DNA from: Actinomadura hallensis
GTDB lineage: Bacteria; Actinomycetota; Actinomycetes; Streptosporangiales; Streptosporangiaceae
Direction of reading: 5' to 3'
Length of the DNA stretch: 64,000 bases
Assembly: GCF_006716765.1 (NCBI RefSeq)
Contig: NZ_VFPO01000001.1
Coordinates: 1,674,001-1,738,000 of the forward strand
Under the pieces are notes generated by a model. That model had not been told where the DNA came from. It saw only the letters and a program-made list of their open reading frames with translations, and searched no databases. The position numbers were made by a program, and so were the translations under genes. Shown here piece after piece: positions 1 to 7,960 of this stretch (positions are counted from its first letter, which is position 1; every line of letters begins with the position of its first letter).

Positions 1-698
1 AGGTCGGGCTCGCCGCCGGTCACCCGGCTGATGGTCTCGGGGAGCGTCCCGGCGCCGAAGGGGGCGCGGCCGGTGCCCGCGTACGCGACGACGCAGCCCC
101 ACGAGAACACGTCCGCCGCCGGCGTGATCTCCCGGCCGTGCATCAGCTCGGGCGCCATGTAGGCCGGGGTGCCGATGAACTGGCCGGTCCGGGTCGGTCC
201 GTCGGAGGCGTCCAGCGCGCGGGCGATGCCGAAGTCGATCACGCGGGGGCCGGTGGGGGACAGCAGCACGTTGGACGGCTTGAGGTCGCGGTGCACGATC
301 CCCGCGCCGTGGATCGCGGTCAGCGCCGTCGCGATGTTGACCGCGAGCGCCTCCAGGTCGCCGCCGCTCAGCGGGCCGCCCTCCCGGACGGCCTTCTCGA
401 GCGACGGACCGGCCACGTACTCGGTCACCACGTACAGCGGCTCGCCGTCGAGCCGCGCGTCCAGCACCGCGGCGGTGCAGAACCGGCGGACCTGCCGCGC
501 CGCGGTCACCTCGCTGCGGAACCGTTCGTGGAACGCCTCGTCGTCGGCCAGCTCGGCGTTGATGACCTTGACCGCGACCCGCCGCCCGGAGCCGTCCTCG
601 CCGAGGAAGACCGTTCCCATGCCGCCACGCCCGAGGCGCCCGAGCAGCCGGTAGGGGCCGAGGCGCCGCGGGTCTCGATCACGAAGGGGGGCCTGCAT
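1..698 (-). CDS. Ser/Thr protein kinase, C-terminus cut by window edge
   Basis: Membrane-type bacterial Hanks kinase that would phosphorylate Ser/Thr in target proteins. About 232 residues are visible. They show the glycine loop GRGGMGTV near residues 23-30, the ATP-binding Lys in VAVKV near 44, the catalytic HRDLKPSN near 136 and DFG near 155. The ATG at 698 follows AGGGAG at a good distance. The kinase lobe ends off the window, so the C-terminal half (juxtamembrane and sensor parts) cannot be seen. It is a close paralogue of the two kinases at 1876-3606 and 3685-5148. A hydrolase gene on the opposite strand separates it from them. Substrate unknown. Confidence 0.93.
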   Translation of the reverse strand, partial: MQAPLRDRDPRRLGPYRLLGRLGRGGMGTVFLGEDGSGRRVAVKVINAELADDEAFHERFRSEVTAARQVRRFCTAAVLDARLDGEPLYVVTEYVAGPSLEKAVREGGPLSGGDLEALAVNIATALTAIHGAGIVHRDLKPSNVLLSPTGPRVIDFGIARALDASDGPTRTGQFIGTPAYMAPELMHGREITPAADVFSWGCVVAYAGTGRAPFGAGTLPETISRVTGGEPD

Positions 699-841
699 AG
701 GGGTCTCCCTTGAGCCGCAGTGTCAGCACTTCCACTCATCTTCTTCCGCCGGAACAAACCGCGCACGTTCCCGCGCGCGGCGGTGGATGTCCCGCCCATA
801 CGCTTAGATGCTGGAGTCGGCGCTCTGGTTCGGGAGGAAGC

Positions 842-1828
842 GTGGAAGTGACGGTGGACGTGCTCGGCCCGGACTACGAGGCGATCGAGCTGCCGATGGG
901 GCGCGACGCCGAGGGCGAGGTCGTGGCGACGCTGGTGCGGCGGCGCGGCGCCGAGTCCGGCTCCCGCCGGGCGGTGCTGTACCTGCACGGGTTCGTCGAC
1001 TACTTCTTCCAGCGGCACCTGGCCGACTTCTATGTGGACCTCGGCTTCGACTTCTACGCGCTCGACCTGCGCAAGTACGGGCGGTCGCTGCGGCCGCACC
1101 AGACCCCGAACTTCGTCGAGAGCCTGTCGGACTACTTCCCCGAGATCGACGAGGCCGTCCGGATCGTCCGGGACGTGGACGGGCACGGCACGCTGCTGCT
1201 GAACGGCCATTCGACCGGCGGCCTGGTCGCCGCGCTCTGGGCCGACCGGGTGAAGGGCAAGGGCCTGGTGGACGGCCTGTTCCTGAACAGCCCGTTCCTG
1301 GACATCGCCGAGCCGCTGGTGATGCGCAAGGCGGGCGCCGGCCTCGCGCGGGCGCTGCGCTCCCGGTTCCCCAAGGCGAAGCTGCCGGCCGGCCTGTCGG
1401 ACCGGTACCCGCGCAGCATCCACCGCGACCACGAGGGCGAGTGGGACTTCGACCTGGCGTGGAAGCCGATCGACGGGTTCCCGGTGCGGGCGGCGTGGCT
1501 GGCGGCGGTGCGCCGGGGGCAGCTCCGGCTGCACCGGGGCCTCGGCGTCGACGTCCCGGTGCTGGTCATGACGTCGACGCGCAGCGTCCGGCCCACCCGC
1601 AAGGTGCTGGACGTCACCGGCGCCGACGCCGTCCTCGACGTCGAGCACATGGCGCGGTGGGCGCCCAGGATCGGGCGGCACGTGACGCTCGTCCGGATCG
1701 AGGGCGGCCTGCACGACCTGGTGCTGTCGGCCGAGCCCGCCCGCACGCAGGTCTTCGAGGAACTGACCCGCTGGACGAACGCCTACCTCCCCGCGGAGAC
1801 CCCCTCGCCCGCGCCCGAGACCGACTGA
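842..1828 (+). CDS. alpha/beta hydrolase (serine lipase/esterase-like)
   Basis: Soluble alpha/beta hydrolase of 328 residues. The nucleophile elbow is GHSTGG, preceded by the LYLHGF oxyanion-loop motif, and the late His sits in EGGLHDLV. It resembles the monoacylglycerol-lipase-like (Hydrolase_4) group, so an ester or lipid substrate is likely, but the substrate cannot be read from sequence. The GTG at 842 is preferred over upstream starts because GGGAGGAAG lies directly before it and because the upstream extension is low-complexity and overlaps the promoter side of the divergent kinase. The gene lies between two kinase genes on the other strand, and its stop is 47 bases from the end of the second kinase. 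Confidence 0.85.
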   Translation: MEVTVDVLGPDYEAIELPMGRDAEGEVVATLVRRRGAESGSRRAVLYLHGFVDYFFQRHLADFYVDLGFDFYALDLRKYGRSLRPHQTPNFVESLSDYFPEIDEAVRIVRDVDGHGTLLLNGHSTGGLVAALWADRVKGKGLVDGLFLNSPFLDIAEPLVMRKAGAGLARALRSRFPKAKLPAGLSDRYPRSIHRDHEGEWDFDLAWKPIDGFPVRAAWLAAVRRGQLRLHRGLGVDVPVLVMTSTRSVRPTRKVLDVTGADAVLDVEHMARWAPRIGRHVTLVRIEGGLHDLVLSAEPARTQVFEELTRWTNAYLPAETPSPAPETD

Positions 1829-1875
1829 CCCCGGGGCCGGCTCGCCGGTTCGGGTCTGCCGGGGCGCGGGACCGG
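1829..1875. terminator. possible bidirectional terminator between hydrolase and kinase
   Basis: The short gap between two convergent genes holds GC-rich complementary stretches (GACCC at 1829 against GGGTC near 1854, with CCGGC/GCCGG inside). The stem is imperfect and has no T-run, so this is a weak call. Confidence 0.3.
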
Positions 1876-3606
1876 CTAGTCGAGGATCTTCGACATGTCG
1901 AAGTCGTCGAACTCGACGTTCACCGGCTGGGCCTTGTTGCCGCCCCGCTGCACCTCCAGGCCGACCCGGCCGTTCCCCAGCGGCTGGTCGGCGTCGGTCG
2001 CGTCGATGACCTGCTTGCCGTTCACCCAGAGGCGCAGCCGGATCTTCTCGCCGTCGTTCTGGCCCTCGCAGGCGATCTGGAGCCTGTTCGGCCCGTCCTC
2101 GGAGAAGCCGGGGACGGAGTCCTGGGCGACGAGCTCCTTGGTGCCCTGCTCCCCGTTCATCTTGCGGAGGACGGCCCCCTTGCCGTCGTTGCGGATGACG
2201 AACAGGTAGTTGCGCTTGTCGTTGCGGTCGTCGCTGCCGCGGCAGAGCAGCCCGTACCGCGCGTCGGCGGGCCCCTCGGTGACGGTGGCCGTCACGCTCG
2301 CGAGGACCGGGTCGGGAAAGGACTTCACGTCGTCCTTCGGCACCCACCGGGTGACGGTCGCGGTGAAGTCGTCGGCCCGCATGAAGTACCGGCCGTCGCG
2401 GTAGCCGTACTCGTCGCCGAAGCTCCGCCAGCCGGAGCCGTCGTTGGAGAAGTCGTCGCTGAACACCGTGGCGAGGTTCTCCGGCGGGCCTCCCGGCCGC
2501 AGCACCGCGTACCCGACGATGACGAGCACGGCGAGCACGGCGGCGGCCGCCGCGCCGATGACCAGCGGGCCGCGGGGGACACCGCCGCCTCCGCCCGCGC
2601 CGGGCCGGGCGACGCCGGGAGGCGGGGGAACGGCGCCGTCGCGGCGTGTGGGATCGGTGGTGGGGACGGCCGCCGGGGGCGGGACGGCGTGGGCGGCCCG
2701 CGCCTGCGCGGCCGGGTCCGGCGGGAGGCCGTGCCAGCTCGCCTGGACGGTCTCGGCGAGCCGGGCCGGGTCGGTCGTGCCGTTGCCGACGAGCCGCCCG
2801 AGCAGTTCCTGCACGGACGGCCGCTTGCGGGGGTCCTTGTCGAGCGCGGCGGCGACGATGTCGCGCAGGCCCGGGTCGAGCCCGTCCAACTGCGGCTCGT
2901 CGTGCGCGACCCGGTAGAAGATCTCCGGGACGGTGTTGCCCGAGAACGGCGCCCGGCCCGTCCCGGCGTAGGCGACGACGCAGCCCCAGGAGAACACGTC
3001 GGACGCCGGGGTCACCTGCTCGCCGCGCAGCAGTTCGGGCGGCAGGTAGTTCGGGGTTCCGACGAACTGGCCGGTGCGGGTCGGGCCGTCGGGGGCGTCG
3101 AGGGCGCGGGCGATGCCGAAGTCGATGACGCGGGGCCCGGTGGACGACAGCAGGACGTTGGCGGGCTTGAGGTCGCGGTGGACGATCCCGGCGCCGTGGA
3201 TGGCGGCGAGGGCGGTGGCGACGCCGACCGCGAGGCCCTCCAGGTCCGACCCGGGCAGCGGGCCGCGTTCGGCGACGGCGCGTTCCAGGCTGGGGCCCTC
3301 GATGTACTCGGTGACGACGTACAGGGGGTCGTTGTCCAGTTCGGCGTCCATCACGGGCGCGGTGCAGAACCGGCGGACCTGCCGCGCGGCGGTCACCTCG
3401 CGGCGGAACCGCTCCCGGAAGGTGGTCTCCCCGGCGAGCTCCCGGTTGATCACCTTGACGGCGACGCGGCGCCCGGAGACGTCCTCGCCCAGGTAGACGG
3501 TGCCCATGCCGCCGCGGCCGAGCCGGCCGACCAGCCGGTAGGGGCCGAGTGCCGTGGGGTCCTCCGGCCGGAGGGCCTCGCTGTTCTCTCCCGCGTGCGT
3601 GGTCAT
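1876..3606 (-). CDS. Ser/Thr protein kinase with extracellular beta-sandwich-like domain
   Basis: Transmembrane Hanks kinase of 576 residues. Residues about 22-280 are the kinase domain (GRGGMGTV, VAVKV Lys near 51, HRDLKPAN, DFG). A Pro/Ala-rich linker follows, then one membrane helix near 345-370 (VIGAAAAAVLAVLVIVGYAVL). The outer domain of about 200 residues begins FSDDFSNDGSGW, a pattern typical of concanavalin-like/DUF1080-type sugar-binding folds, so an extracellular carbohydrate or cell-wall ligand is a reasonable guess. The ATG at 3606 has AGGACC upstream, while an ATG at 3636 in the same frame has no ribosome site. Part of its kinase domain is identical in DNA to the next kinase (3090-3264 and 4641-4815). 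Confidence 0.93.
   Translation of the reverse strand: MTTHAGENSEALRPEDPTALGPYRLVGRLGRGGMGTVYLGEDVSGRRVAVKVINRELAGETTFRERFRREVTAARQVRRFCTAPVMDAELDNDPLYVVTEYIEGPSLERAVAERGPLPGSDLEGLAVGVATALAAIHGAGIVHRDLKPANVLLSSTGPRVIDFGIARALDAPDGPTRTGQFVGTPNYLPPELLRGEQVTPASDVFSWGCVVAYAGTGRAPFSGNTVPEIFYRVAHDEPQLDGLDPGLRDIVAAALDKDPRKRPSVQELLGRLVGNGTTDPARLAETVQASWHGLPPDPAAQARAAHAVPPPAAVPTTDPTRRDGAVPPPPGVARPGAGGGGGVPRGPLVIGAAAAAVLAVLVIVGYAVLRPGGPPENLATVFSDDFSNDGSGWRSFGDEYGYRDGRYFMRADDFTATVTRWVPKDDVKSFPDPVLASVTATVTEGPADARYGLLCRGSDDRNDKRNYLFVIRNDGKGAVLRKMNGEQGTKELVAQDSVPGFSEDGPNRLQIACEGQNDGEKIRLRLWVNGKQVIDATDADQPLGNGRVGLEVQRGGNKAQPVNVEFDDFDMSKILD
3090..3264. repeat. 175-base perfect duplicate, copy 1 (kinase catalytic core)
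   Basis: This stretch of the second kinase gene matches 4641-4815 in the third kinase gene base for base, while flanking kinase sequence differs. It spans the catalytic loop and DFG region. Confidence 0.9.
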
Positions 3607-3684
3607 CGTGGTCCTGAACTGGGATCGGGGGTGCATTTCGCGTAGAACCCTAGCGGTCTACTGCAATGGGGACGCAGGAAGGCG

Positions 3685-5148
3685 CTACGGCGTTCGGCGG
3701 GCCTTCGGCAGCGTGCGGAAGGGCGGGAGCACCTCGCCGGTGAGGCCGAACGCGTACGCCACGACGCGCGACGACCAGCGCTGGCAGCCGACCACGAGGC
3801 CGTACAGCGGGCGCGGGTAGCGGCCGGTGAACGGGATGACGAACCAGCTGCCCAGCATCACGATCACCAGCGCCGTGTACATGAGCAGCATCACGAGCAG
3901 GTGGGGGATCACCAGCAGACCCCGGAGCAGGGTCAGCCAGCGGCGCGGCCCCTGCCAGGCCTCCGGGAACGGCAGGTCGACCACGACGGTCTGCTCGTCC
4001 GGGCCCGGGAGGCGCCGGTCGGGCGCGGGCGGGCGCGGTGCGGGCGGGGCCTCGGCGGGCGCCGTCCCGGGAGCCGGCCGCGGCTGCGGGACGTCCACCT
4101 CCGGCCCCGTACCCGGACCCGTCTCCGCGCCGGCGGGCGCCGGGCGCCGGGCTTCCGGCCCGGCCTCCGGCGCGGCTTCCGCTCCGGCCTCCGGCCCGGC
4201 CTCCGCTCCGGCCTCCGGTCCGGTCTGCGCGCCGGTCTCCGGGGCGCTCTCGGGGGCCGGGGACGCGGCCGGGTCCGTGCCCCGCCAGGTCGCCGAGATC
4301 GTCTCGGCGGCGCGCCGGGGGTCGGCCTGCTCCTGGCCGACGAGCCGGGTGAGGAGCTGACGCGCCGTGGGCCGGGTGCGCGGGTCCTTCCCCAGCGCGG
4401 CGGCGACGATCTCGCGCAGCCGCGGGTCGAGGCCGGCGAGGTCCGGTTCCGCGGAGCAGATCAGGTGGAACGTCTCCGCGACCGTCTCGCCCCGGAACGG
4501 GGGGCGTCCCGTCCCGGCGTAGGCGACGACGCAGCCCCAGGAGAACACGTCCGACGCCTGCTCGACCGGTTCGCCCCGCAGCACCTCCGGCGCGATGTAG
4601 CTCGGGGTTCCGACGAACTGGCCGGTGCGGGTGGGCCCGCCGGGGGCGTCGAGGGCGCGGGCGATGCCGAAGTCGATGACGCGGGGCCCGGTGGACGACA
4701 GCAGGACGTTGGCGGGCTTGAGGTCGCGGTGGACGATCCCGGCGCCGTGGATGGCGGCGAGGGCGGTGGCGACGCCGACCGCGAGGCCCTCCAGGTCCGA
4801 CCCGGGCAGCGGGCCCCTGCTCTCGACGGCCTTCTCCAGGCTCGGCCCGTCGATGTACTCGGTGACGATGTAGGGCGGGTCCTGGTCGAGCTCGGCGTCC
4901 AGGACCGGCGCGGTGCAGAACCGGTGGACGCGCCGCGCGGCGGTCACCTCGCGGCGGAACCGGGCGAGGAACGCCGGCTCCCCGGCCAGCTCCCGGTTGA
5001 CGACCTTCACCGCGACGCGGCGGCCGTCGGGCTCGGCGGCGAGGTAGACGGTCCCCATGCCGCCGCGCCCGAGCCGACCCAGCAGGCGGTACTGCCCGAG
5101 GACGCGGGGTTCGTCCTGCTCCAGCGGTACGGCGGCTGTGGTCGTCAT
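3685..5148 (-). CDS. Ser/Thr protein kinase with C-terminal DUF4389 membrane domain
   Basis: 487-residue kinase. The kinase domain occupies residues about 18-275 with GRGGMGTV, VAVKV, HRDLKPAN and DFG intact. A Glu/Ala/Gly/Pro-rich linker follows, encoded by 12-base tandem repeats. The C-terminal 90 residues (RWLTLLRGLLVIPHLLVML, then a second hydrophobic run) match the DUF4389 pattern of paired membrane helices, so the kinase is membrane-anchored without a large outer domain. The ATG at 5148 has GAGGAG about 11 bases upstream. It lies 78 bases upstream of the second kinase on the same strand, so co-transcription is possible. The signal it senses is unknown. Confidence 0.92.
   Translation of the reverse strand: MTTTAAVPLEQDEPRVLGQYRLLGRLGRGGMGTVYLAAEPDGRRVAVKVVNRELAGEPAFLARFRREVTAARRVHRFCTAPVLDAELDQDPPYIVTEYIDGPSLEKAVESRGPLPGSDLEGLAVGVATALAAIHGAGIVHRDLKPANVLLSSTGPRVIDFGIARALDAPGGPTRTGQFVGTPSYIAPEVLRGEPVEQASDVFSWGCVVAYAGTGRPPFRGETVAETFHLICSAEPDLAGLDPRLREIVAAALGKDPRTRPTARQLLTRLVGQEQADPRRAAETISATWRGTDPAASPAPESAPETGAQTGPEAGAEAGPEAGAEAAPEAGPEARRPAPAGAETGPGTGPEVDVPQPRPAPGTAPAEAPPAPRPPAPDRRLPGPDEQTVVVDLPFPEAWQGPRRWLTLLRGLLVIPHLLVMLLMYTALVIVMLGSWFVIPFTGRYPRPLYGLVVGCQRWSSRVVAYAFGLTGEVLPPFRTLPKARRTP
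4151..4246. repeat. 12-base tandem repeat inside kinase linker
   Basis: Eight diverged units of the form GCCTCCGGCCCG (variants GCTTCCGCTCCG, GTCTCCGGGGCG). The period is a multiple of three, so the repeat encodes a four-residue Glu-Ala-Gly-Pro-like linker and can expand or shrink without frameshift. Confidence 0.85.
4641..4815. repeat. 175-base perfect duplicate, copy 2 (kinase catalytic core)
   Basis: Identical to 3090-3264 in the neighbouring kinase gene; sequence diverges immediately on both sides. Confidence 0.9.
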
Positions 5149-5221
5149 GGGGGTCGGCGCTCCTCGGCTGATCTTCTGTCCGTGCCCACCCTAAGGGAGC
5201 CGGGAGAAGCCGGGGCGCCGG

Positions 5222-6184
5222 TCAGGGAAGGATCAGGAGCTTGCCCGTGCTGCGCCTGGACTCCAGGTCCGCGTGCGCGGCGGCGGCGTCCGCGAGGCCG
5301 TAGCGGTGCCCGACGTGGATCCGCACTGTGCCCGACCTCACCCATGCGAAGACGTCGGCGGCGCGCTCGAGCAGTTCCGCGCGGTCCTCGGTGAAGTGGG
5401 CGAGGGACGGCCGCGTGAGGTACACCGATCCGGCCGCGTTGAGGCGCTGCGGATCGAACGGCGGCACCGGCCCGCCGGCGGCGCCGTACAGGGCCAGGAC
5501 GCCGCGGCGGCGGAGGCTGGCCAGGCTTCCGTCGAACGTGGGGGCGCCGACGCCGTCGTACACGACCGCGACGCCTTCGCCGCCGGTGAGCTCCCGCACC
5601 TTCTCGGGGAAGCCGTCGTAGCCCATGGTGACGTCGGCGCCCGCGTCCTTGGCGAGCTTCTCCTTCTCCGGTGTGGACGCCGTCCCGATGACCCGTGCGC
5701 CGAGGGACGTCGCCACCTGGGTGAGAAGCAGCCCCATCCCGCCTGCGGCCGCGTGCACGAGGACGGTGTCGCCCTCCTGGATCCGGTACGTCGACCGCGT
5801 CAGGTAGTGCGCGGTCATGCCCTGCAGGAGCGAGGCCGCGGCGTCCTCCAGCGACACCTCCTCCGGGACGGGGACGACCTTGTCCGCCGGGACGACGGCC
5901 CGCTCGGCGTAGGCGCCCTGCACGTTGGCCCAGGCGACGCGGTCACCGGCGGAGAACTCGGTGACGCCCTCGCCGACGGCCGCGACCGTTCCCGCCGCCT
6001 CGACGCCGGGCGTGTACGGGAGCTTCTGCGGGTACGCGCCCGTCCGGAAGTAGACGTCGATGAAGTTCACGCCCGCCGCGGCCACGTCGATCAGGACCTC
6101 GCCGGGGCCGGGCTCCGGGTCGGGGCGCTCCCCGGCCGTCAGGACCTCGGGGCCGCCGTTCTCGGTGATGACGATCGCGCGCAT
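5222..6184 (-). CDS. NADPH:quinone oxidoreductase-like zinc-free medium-chain dehydrogenase
   Basis: 320-residue member of the medium-chain dehydrogenase/quinone oxidoreductase family, which reduces quinones or enones with NADPH. The N-terminal GroES-like part has PGVEAAGTV and GDRVAW. The Rossmann part has the nucleotide loop HAAAGGMGLLLTQ and GARVIGTAST. Zinc-ligand cysteines of alcohol dehydrogenases are absent, which fits quinone reductases. The ATG at 6184 has GCAGGAG seven bases upstream; an in-frame ATG at 6298 lacks such a site and would overlap the regulator gene. A TetR gene 110 bases upstream on the same strand may control it. Confidence 0.9.
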   Translation of the reverse strand: MRAIVITENGGPEVLTAGERPDPEPGPGEVLIDVAAAGVNFIDVYFRTGAYPQKLPYTPGVEAAGTVAAVGEGVTEFSAGDRVAWANVQGAYAERAVVPADKVVPVPEEVSLEDAAASLLQGMTAHYLTRSTYRIQEGDTVLVHAAAGGMGLLLTQVATSLGARVIGTASTPEKEKLAKDAGADVTMGYDGFPEKVRELTGGEGVAVVYDGVGAPTFDGSLASLRRRGVLALYGAAGGPVPPFDPQRLNAAGSVYLTRPSLAHFTEDRAELLERAADVFAWVRSGTVRIHVGHRYGLADAAAAHADLESRRSTGKLLILP

Positions 6185-6294
6185 GTGGATCTCCTGCGGG
6201 TCGGACGTTGGTCGGGAATCCGGGGGCGGGCCGGCGGCCGCGCGGGCGGTTCCCGCGACCGTGCGGTCCCGTTCTCGGGTCCCATTCTCGGGGG

Positions 6295-6972
6295 TCACAC
6301 CCAGTCGCGCATCGTCCGGGCCACCACGGCGGTGGCCTCGTCCACGCGGGACGCGACCGTCCCGGCGTCCCAGATGTCGTGACGGGCGCAGTCCTCCAGC
6401 GCGACCTTGACCGCCGACAGGAAGAACGCGACCACGATCCGCGGCCGCAGGTCGTCCTCCAGGTCGACGCCCTCGCGCCGCGCGATCTCGGCGGCCAGCT
6501 TCTCCGCGGACGCCGAGTGGCGCGCGATCTGCGCCGCCATCAGCGACGGCGTCGCCTCGATCACCTGCCGCACGCGGCGGAACCGGACGCCGTCGGCCGG
6601 GTCCTCGGCGATCGCGCGCAGCATGACGCGCAGCGACTCCAGCAGCGCGGTGAACGGCCGCTCGCCCGGCGGCCGCGCGGCCAGCGCCTCCTTCATGATC
6701 TCGTCGTGCTCGGCGAGGAAGGCGGTGACGACCTCCTCCTTGGTGGCGAAGTAGCGGAAGAACGTCCGCTGCGACACCTCCACCGCCGCCACGATCTCGT
6801 CGATCGTCGTCGCCTCGTACCCCTGCGAGAGGAACAGGTCGAGGGCGGCGTCGATGAGCGCTCTGCGCGTCCGCCGTTTCTTGCGTTCGCGCAGCCCGGC
6901 GAGGGCGGGCGGCCGCTCGGGGGCGCGGCCGCGCGCGGGGCCTGACGGGTCGCCGGCGGGGACGGCGCTCAT
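6295..6972 (-). CDS. TetR-family transcriptional regulator
   Basis: 225 residues. After a basic low-complexity leader, residues about 30-80 form the TetR DNA-binding domain (RRALIDAALDLF, then VSQRTFFRYFATKEEVV). The remaining helices are the ligand-binding half and include RFRRVRQVIEATPSL, as in the MftR-like TetR group. The ATG at 6972 follows GAAGGAG. It lies directly upstream of the quinone oxidoreductase in the same direction and may regulate it and itself. The ligand is unknown. Confidence 0.9.
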   Translation of the reverse strand: MSAVPAGDPSGPARGRAPERPPALAGLRERKKRRTRRALIDAALDLFLSQGYEATTIDEIVAAVEVSQRTFFRYFATKEEVVTAFLAEHDEIMKEALAARPPGERPFTALLESLRVMLRAIAEDPADGVRFRRVRQVIEATPSLMAAQIARHSASAEKLAAEIARREGVDLEDDLRPRIVVAFFLSAVKVALEDCARHDIWDAGTVASRVDEATAVVARTMRDWV

Positions 6973-7292
6973 CGGCTCGCTCCTTCGGTCCGAGTGTCGC
7001 GGGCGCGGGAGGCCCGGCTCACAAGGCTTTTATCACGTTGGGGCCTTTTTCATACGTGCCCGATTCCACTGTTCCGAAGGGCGTCCTCATGCGATTGGCG
7101 CTGCCGTGCACGGCGTGTCGCCCCGTTCCCGGCGGACCATCCCCGCGCCTTCGCGAAACGGCCGCTCCACTCTGCCGATTCTTCCTGCGCGGCCCCGGAA
7201 TCCGGGTCATGCTGAGAGTTCGGTCACAAACCGTCGCCGGACGATCGCCGAAGGTGGCCGCCCGGCGGCCCGGACCATGCTGAGGCGGGCTG
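6973..7292. other. intergenic region upstream of TetR and the 90-residue gene
   Basis: 320 bases with no convincing gene. It must hold the TetR promoter; an A/T-rich patch near 7025-7060, unusual for this genome, is the likely place. A weak AAGGC/GCCTT pair followed by five T residues lies at about 7022-7051. No clear dyad operator was seen. Confidence 0.5.
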
Positions 7293-7565
7293 ATGTCTGT
7301 AGTCGGAGGGCGGGAGATCGCCGAGGTGCGCCGGCATCACCTCGCGGTCCTCGCGCGGGAGGTGAGCGCCCGGGGCCTGTCCTGGCGGCTCGCCGGCCCC
7401 GAGGAGTCGCTGCTGAGCGTGACGGGCCCGCGGACGCGGCGGCAGGTCATGGTCGTCGCCGCCCTGTGCGGCGACGGCTGGTACTACCTCTGGCCGGGCG
7501 GCGGGATGGCCGGCGTCGCCGAGGCGCCCGGCGTCGCCGACCGCCTGACCCGGCTTCTGGGGTAG
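7293..7565 (+). CDS. hypothetical protein, 90 residues
   Basis: Small soluble protein with strong G/C preference at third positions, which supports real coding. The sequence starts MSVVGGREIAEVRRHHLAVL and has a central DGWYYLWPGGG segment. I do not recognise the family; the pattern of an N-terminal helix followed by short strands resembles small actinomycete-specific proteins found beside regulators. The ATG at 7293 has only a weak purine-rich site (GAGGCGGG). It ends just before the SOS-controlled promoter at 7586-7615, so it is probably a separate transcript. Confidence 0.6.
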   Translation: MSVVGGREIAEVRRHHLAVLAREVSARGLSWRLAGPEESLLSVTGPRTRRQVMVVAALCGDGWYYLWPGGGMAGVAEAPGVADRLTRLLG

Positions 7566-7585
7566 CCCCTTGGCCGTCCCCCGCC

Positions 7586-7615
7586 TTGCCCTTCCGGGGG
7601 CGGGGTCCCTAGACT
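7586..7615 (+). promoter_or_regulatory. predicted promoter of the DUF6504-dnaE2 operon
   Basis: TTGCCC at 7586-7591 and TAGACT at 7610-7615 are separated by 18 bases. The expected start of transcription, about 7 bases later, falls on the SOS box. Confidence 0.6.
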
Positions 7616-7621
7616 CGGATG

Positions 7622-7635
7622 CGAACGTCTGTTCG
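7622..7635 (+). promoter_or_regulatory. SOS box (LexA operator)
   Basis: CGAACGTCTGTTCG is a perfect match to the Gram-positive/actinobacterial LexA consensus CGAAC-N4-GTTCG. It sits just downstream of a predicted -10 box and 48 bases before the DUF6504 start, where bound LexA would block transcription. Confidence 0.9.
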
Positions 7636-7683
7636 AACATCCGCATGCTCTTCCCCCGTGCGGTGTGCGCGAGGGGGAGGCAG

Positions 7684-7959
7684 ATGACACGCGTTTTCGG
7701 CGACCCGGTGGACGTCTGGGTGAGCGACGGGCGTCCCGTCCGGTTCGTCTGGCGCGGCCGGCTCTACACCGTCCGGCGGGTGCTGGAGCACTGGGTGACG
7801 ACCCGTGACTGGTGGCGGGAGCAGCATCCCGACGGCGAGGCCACCGGCGAGCGGGAGTTCTGGAGGGTCGAGGCGACCCCGGACCGGGAGATCGGCGTCT
7901 ACGAGCTGCGTTATGACGTGGTCGCCGACGATTGGCTGCTTTCCCGGGTATGGGACTGA
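7684..7959 (+). CDS. DUF6504 family protein
   Basis: 91-residue protein (MTRVFGDPVDVWVSDGRPVR..., with WRGRLYTVRRVLEHWV and a C-terminal YELRYDVVADDWLLSRVWD). This matches the DUF6504 pattern, a small beta-rich family commonly encoded beside error-prone polymerases in actinobacteria. The ATG at 7684 follows GGGGGAGG, and the stop is one base from the dnaE2 start, so translation is probably coupled. Together with the SOS box this suggests a role in damage-induced DNA synthesis, perhaps as a polymerase accessory. Its molecular function is not established. Confidence 0.85.
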   Translation: MTRVFGDPVDVWVSDGRPVRFVWRGRLYTVRRVLEHWVTTRDWWREQHPDGEATGEREFWRVEATPDREIGVYELRYDVVADDWLLSRVWD

Positions 7960-7960
7960 C

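Noticed and set aside
808..3645. Long plus-strand open frame of 945 codons across the kinase region
   Set aside because: It is a GC-rich shadow: rich in Arg, Pro and Gly, no motifs, antisense to a clear kinase gene and overlapping the hydrolase in another frame.
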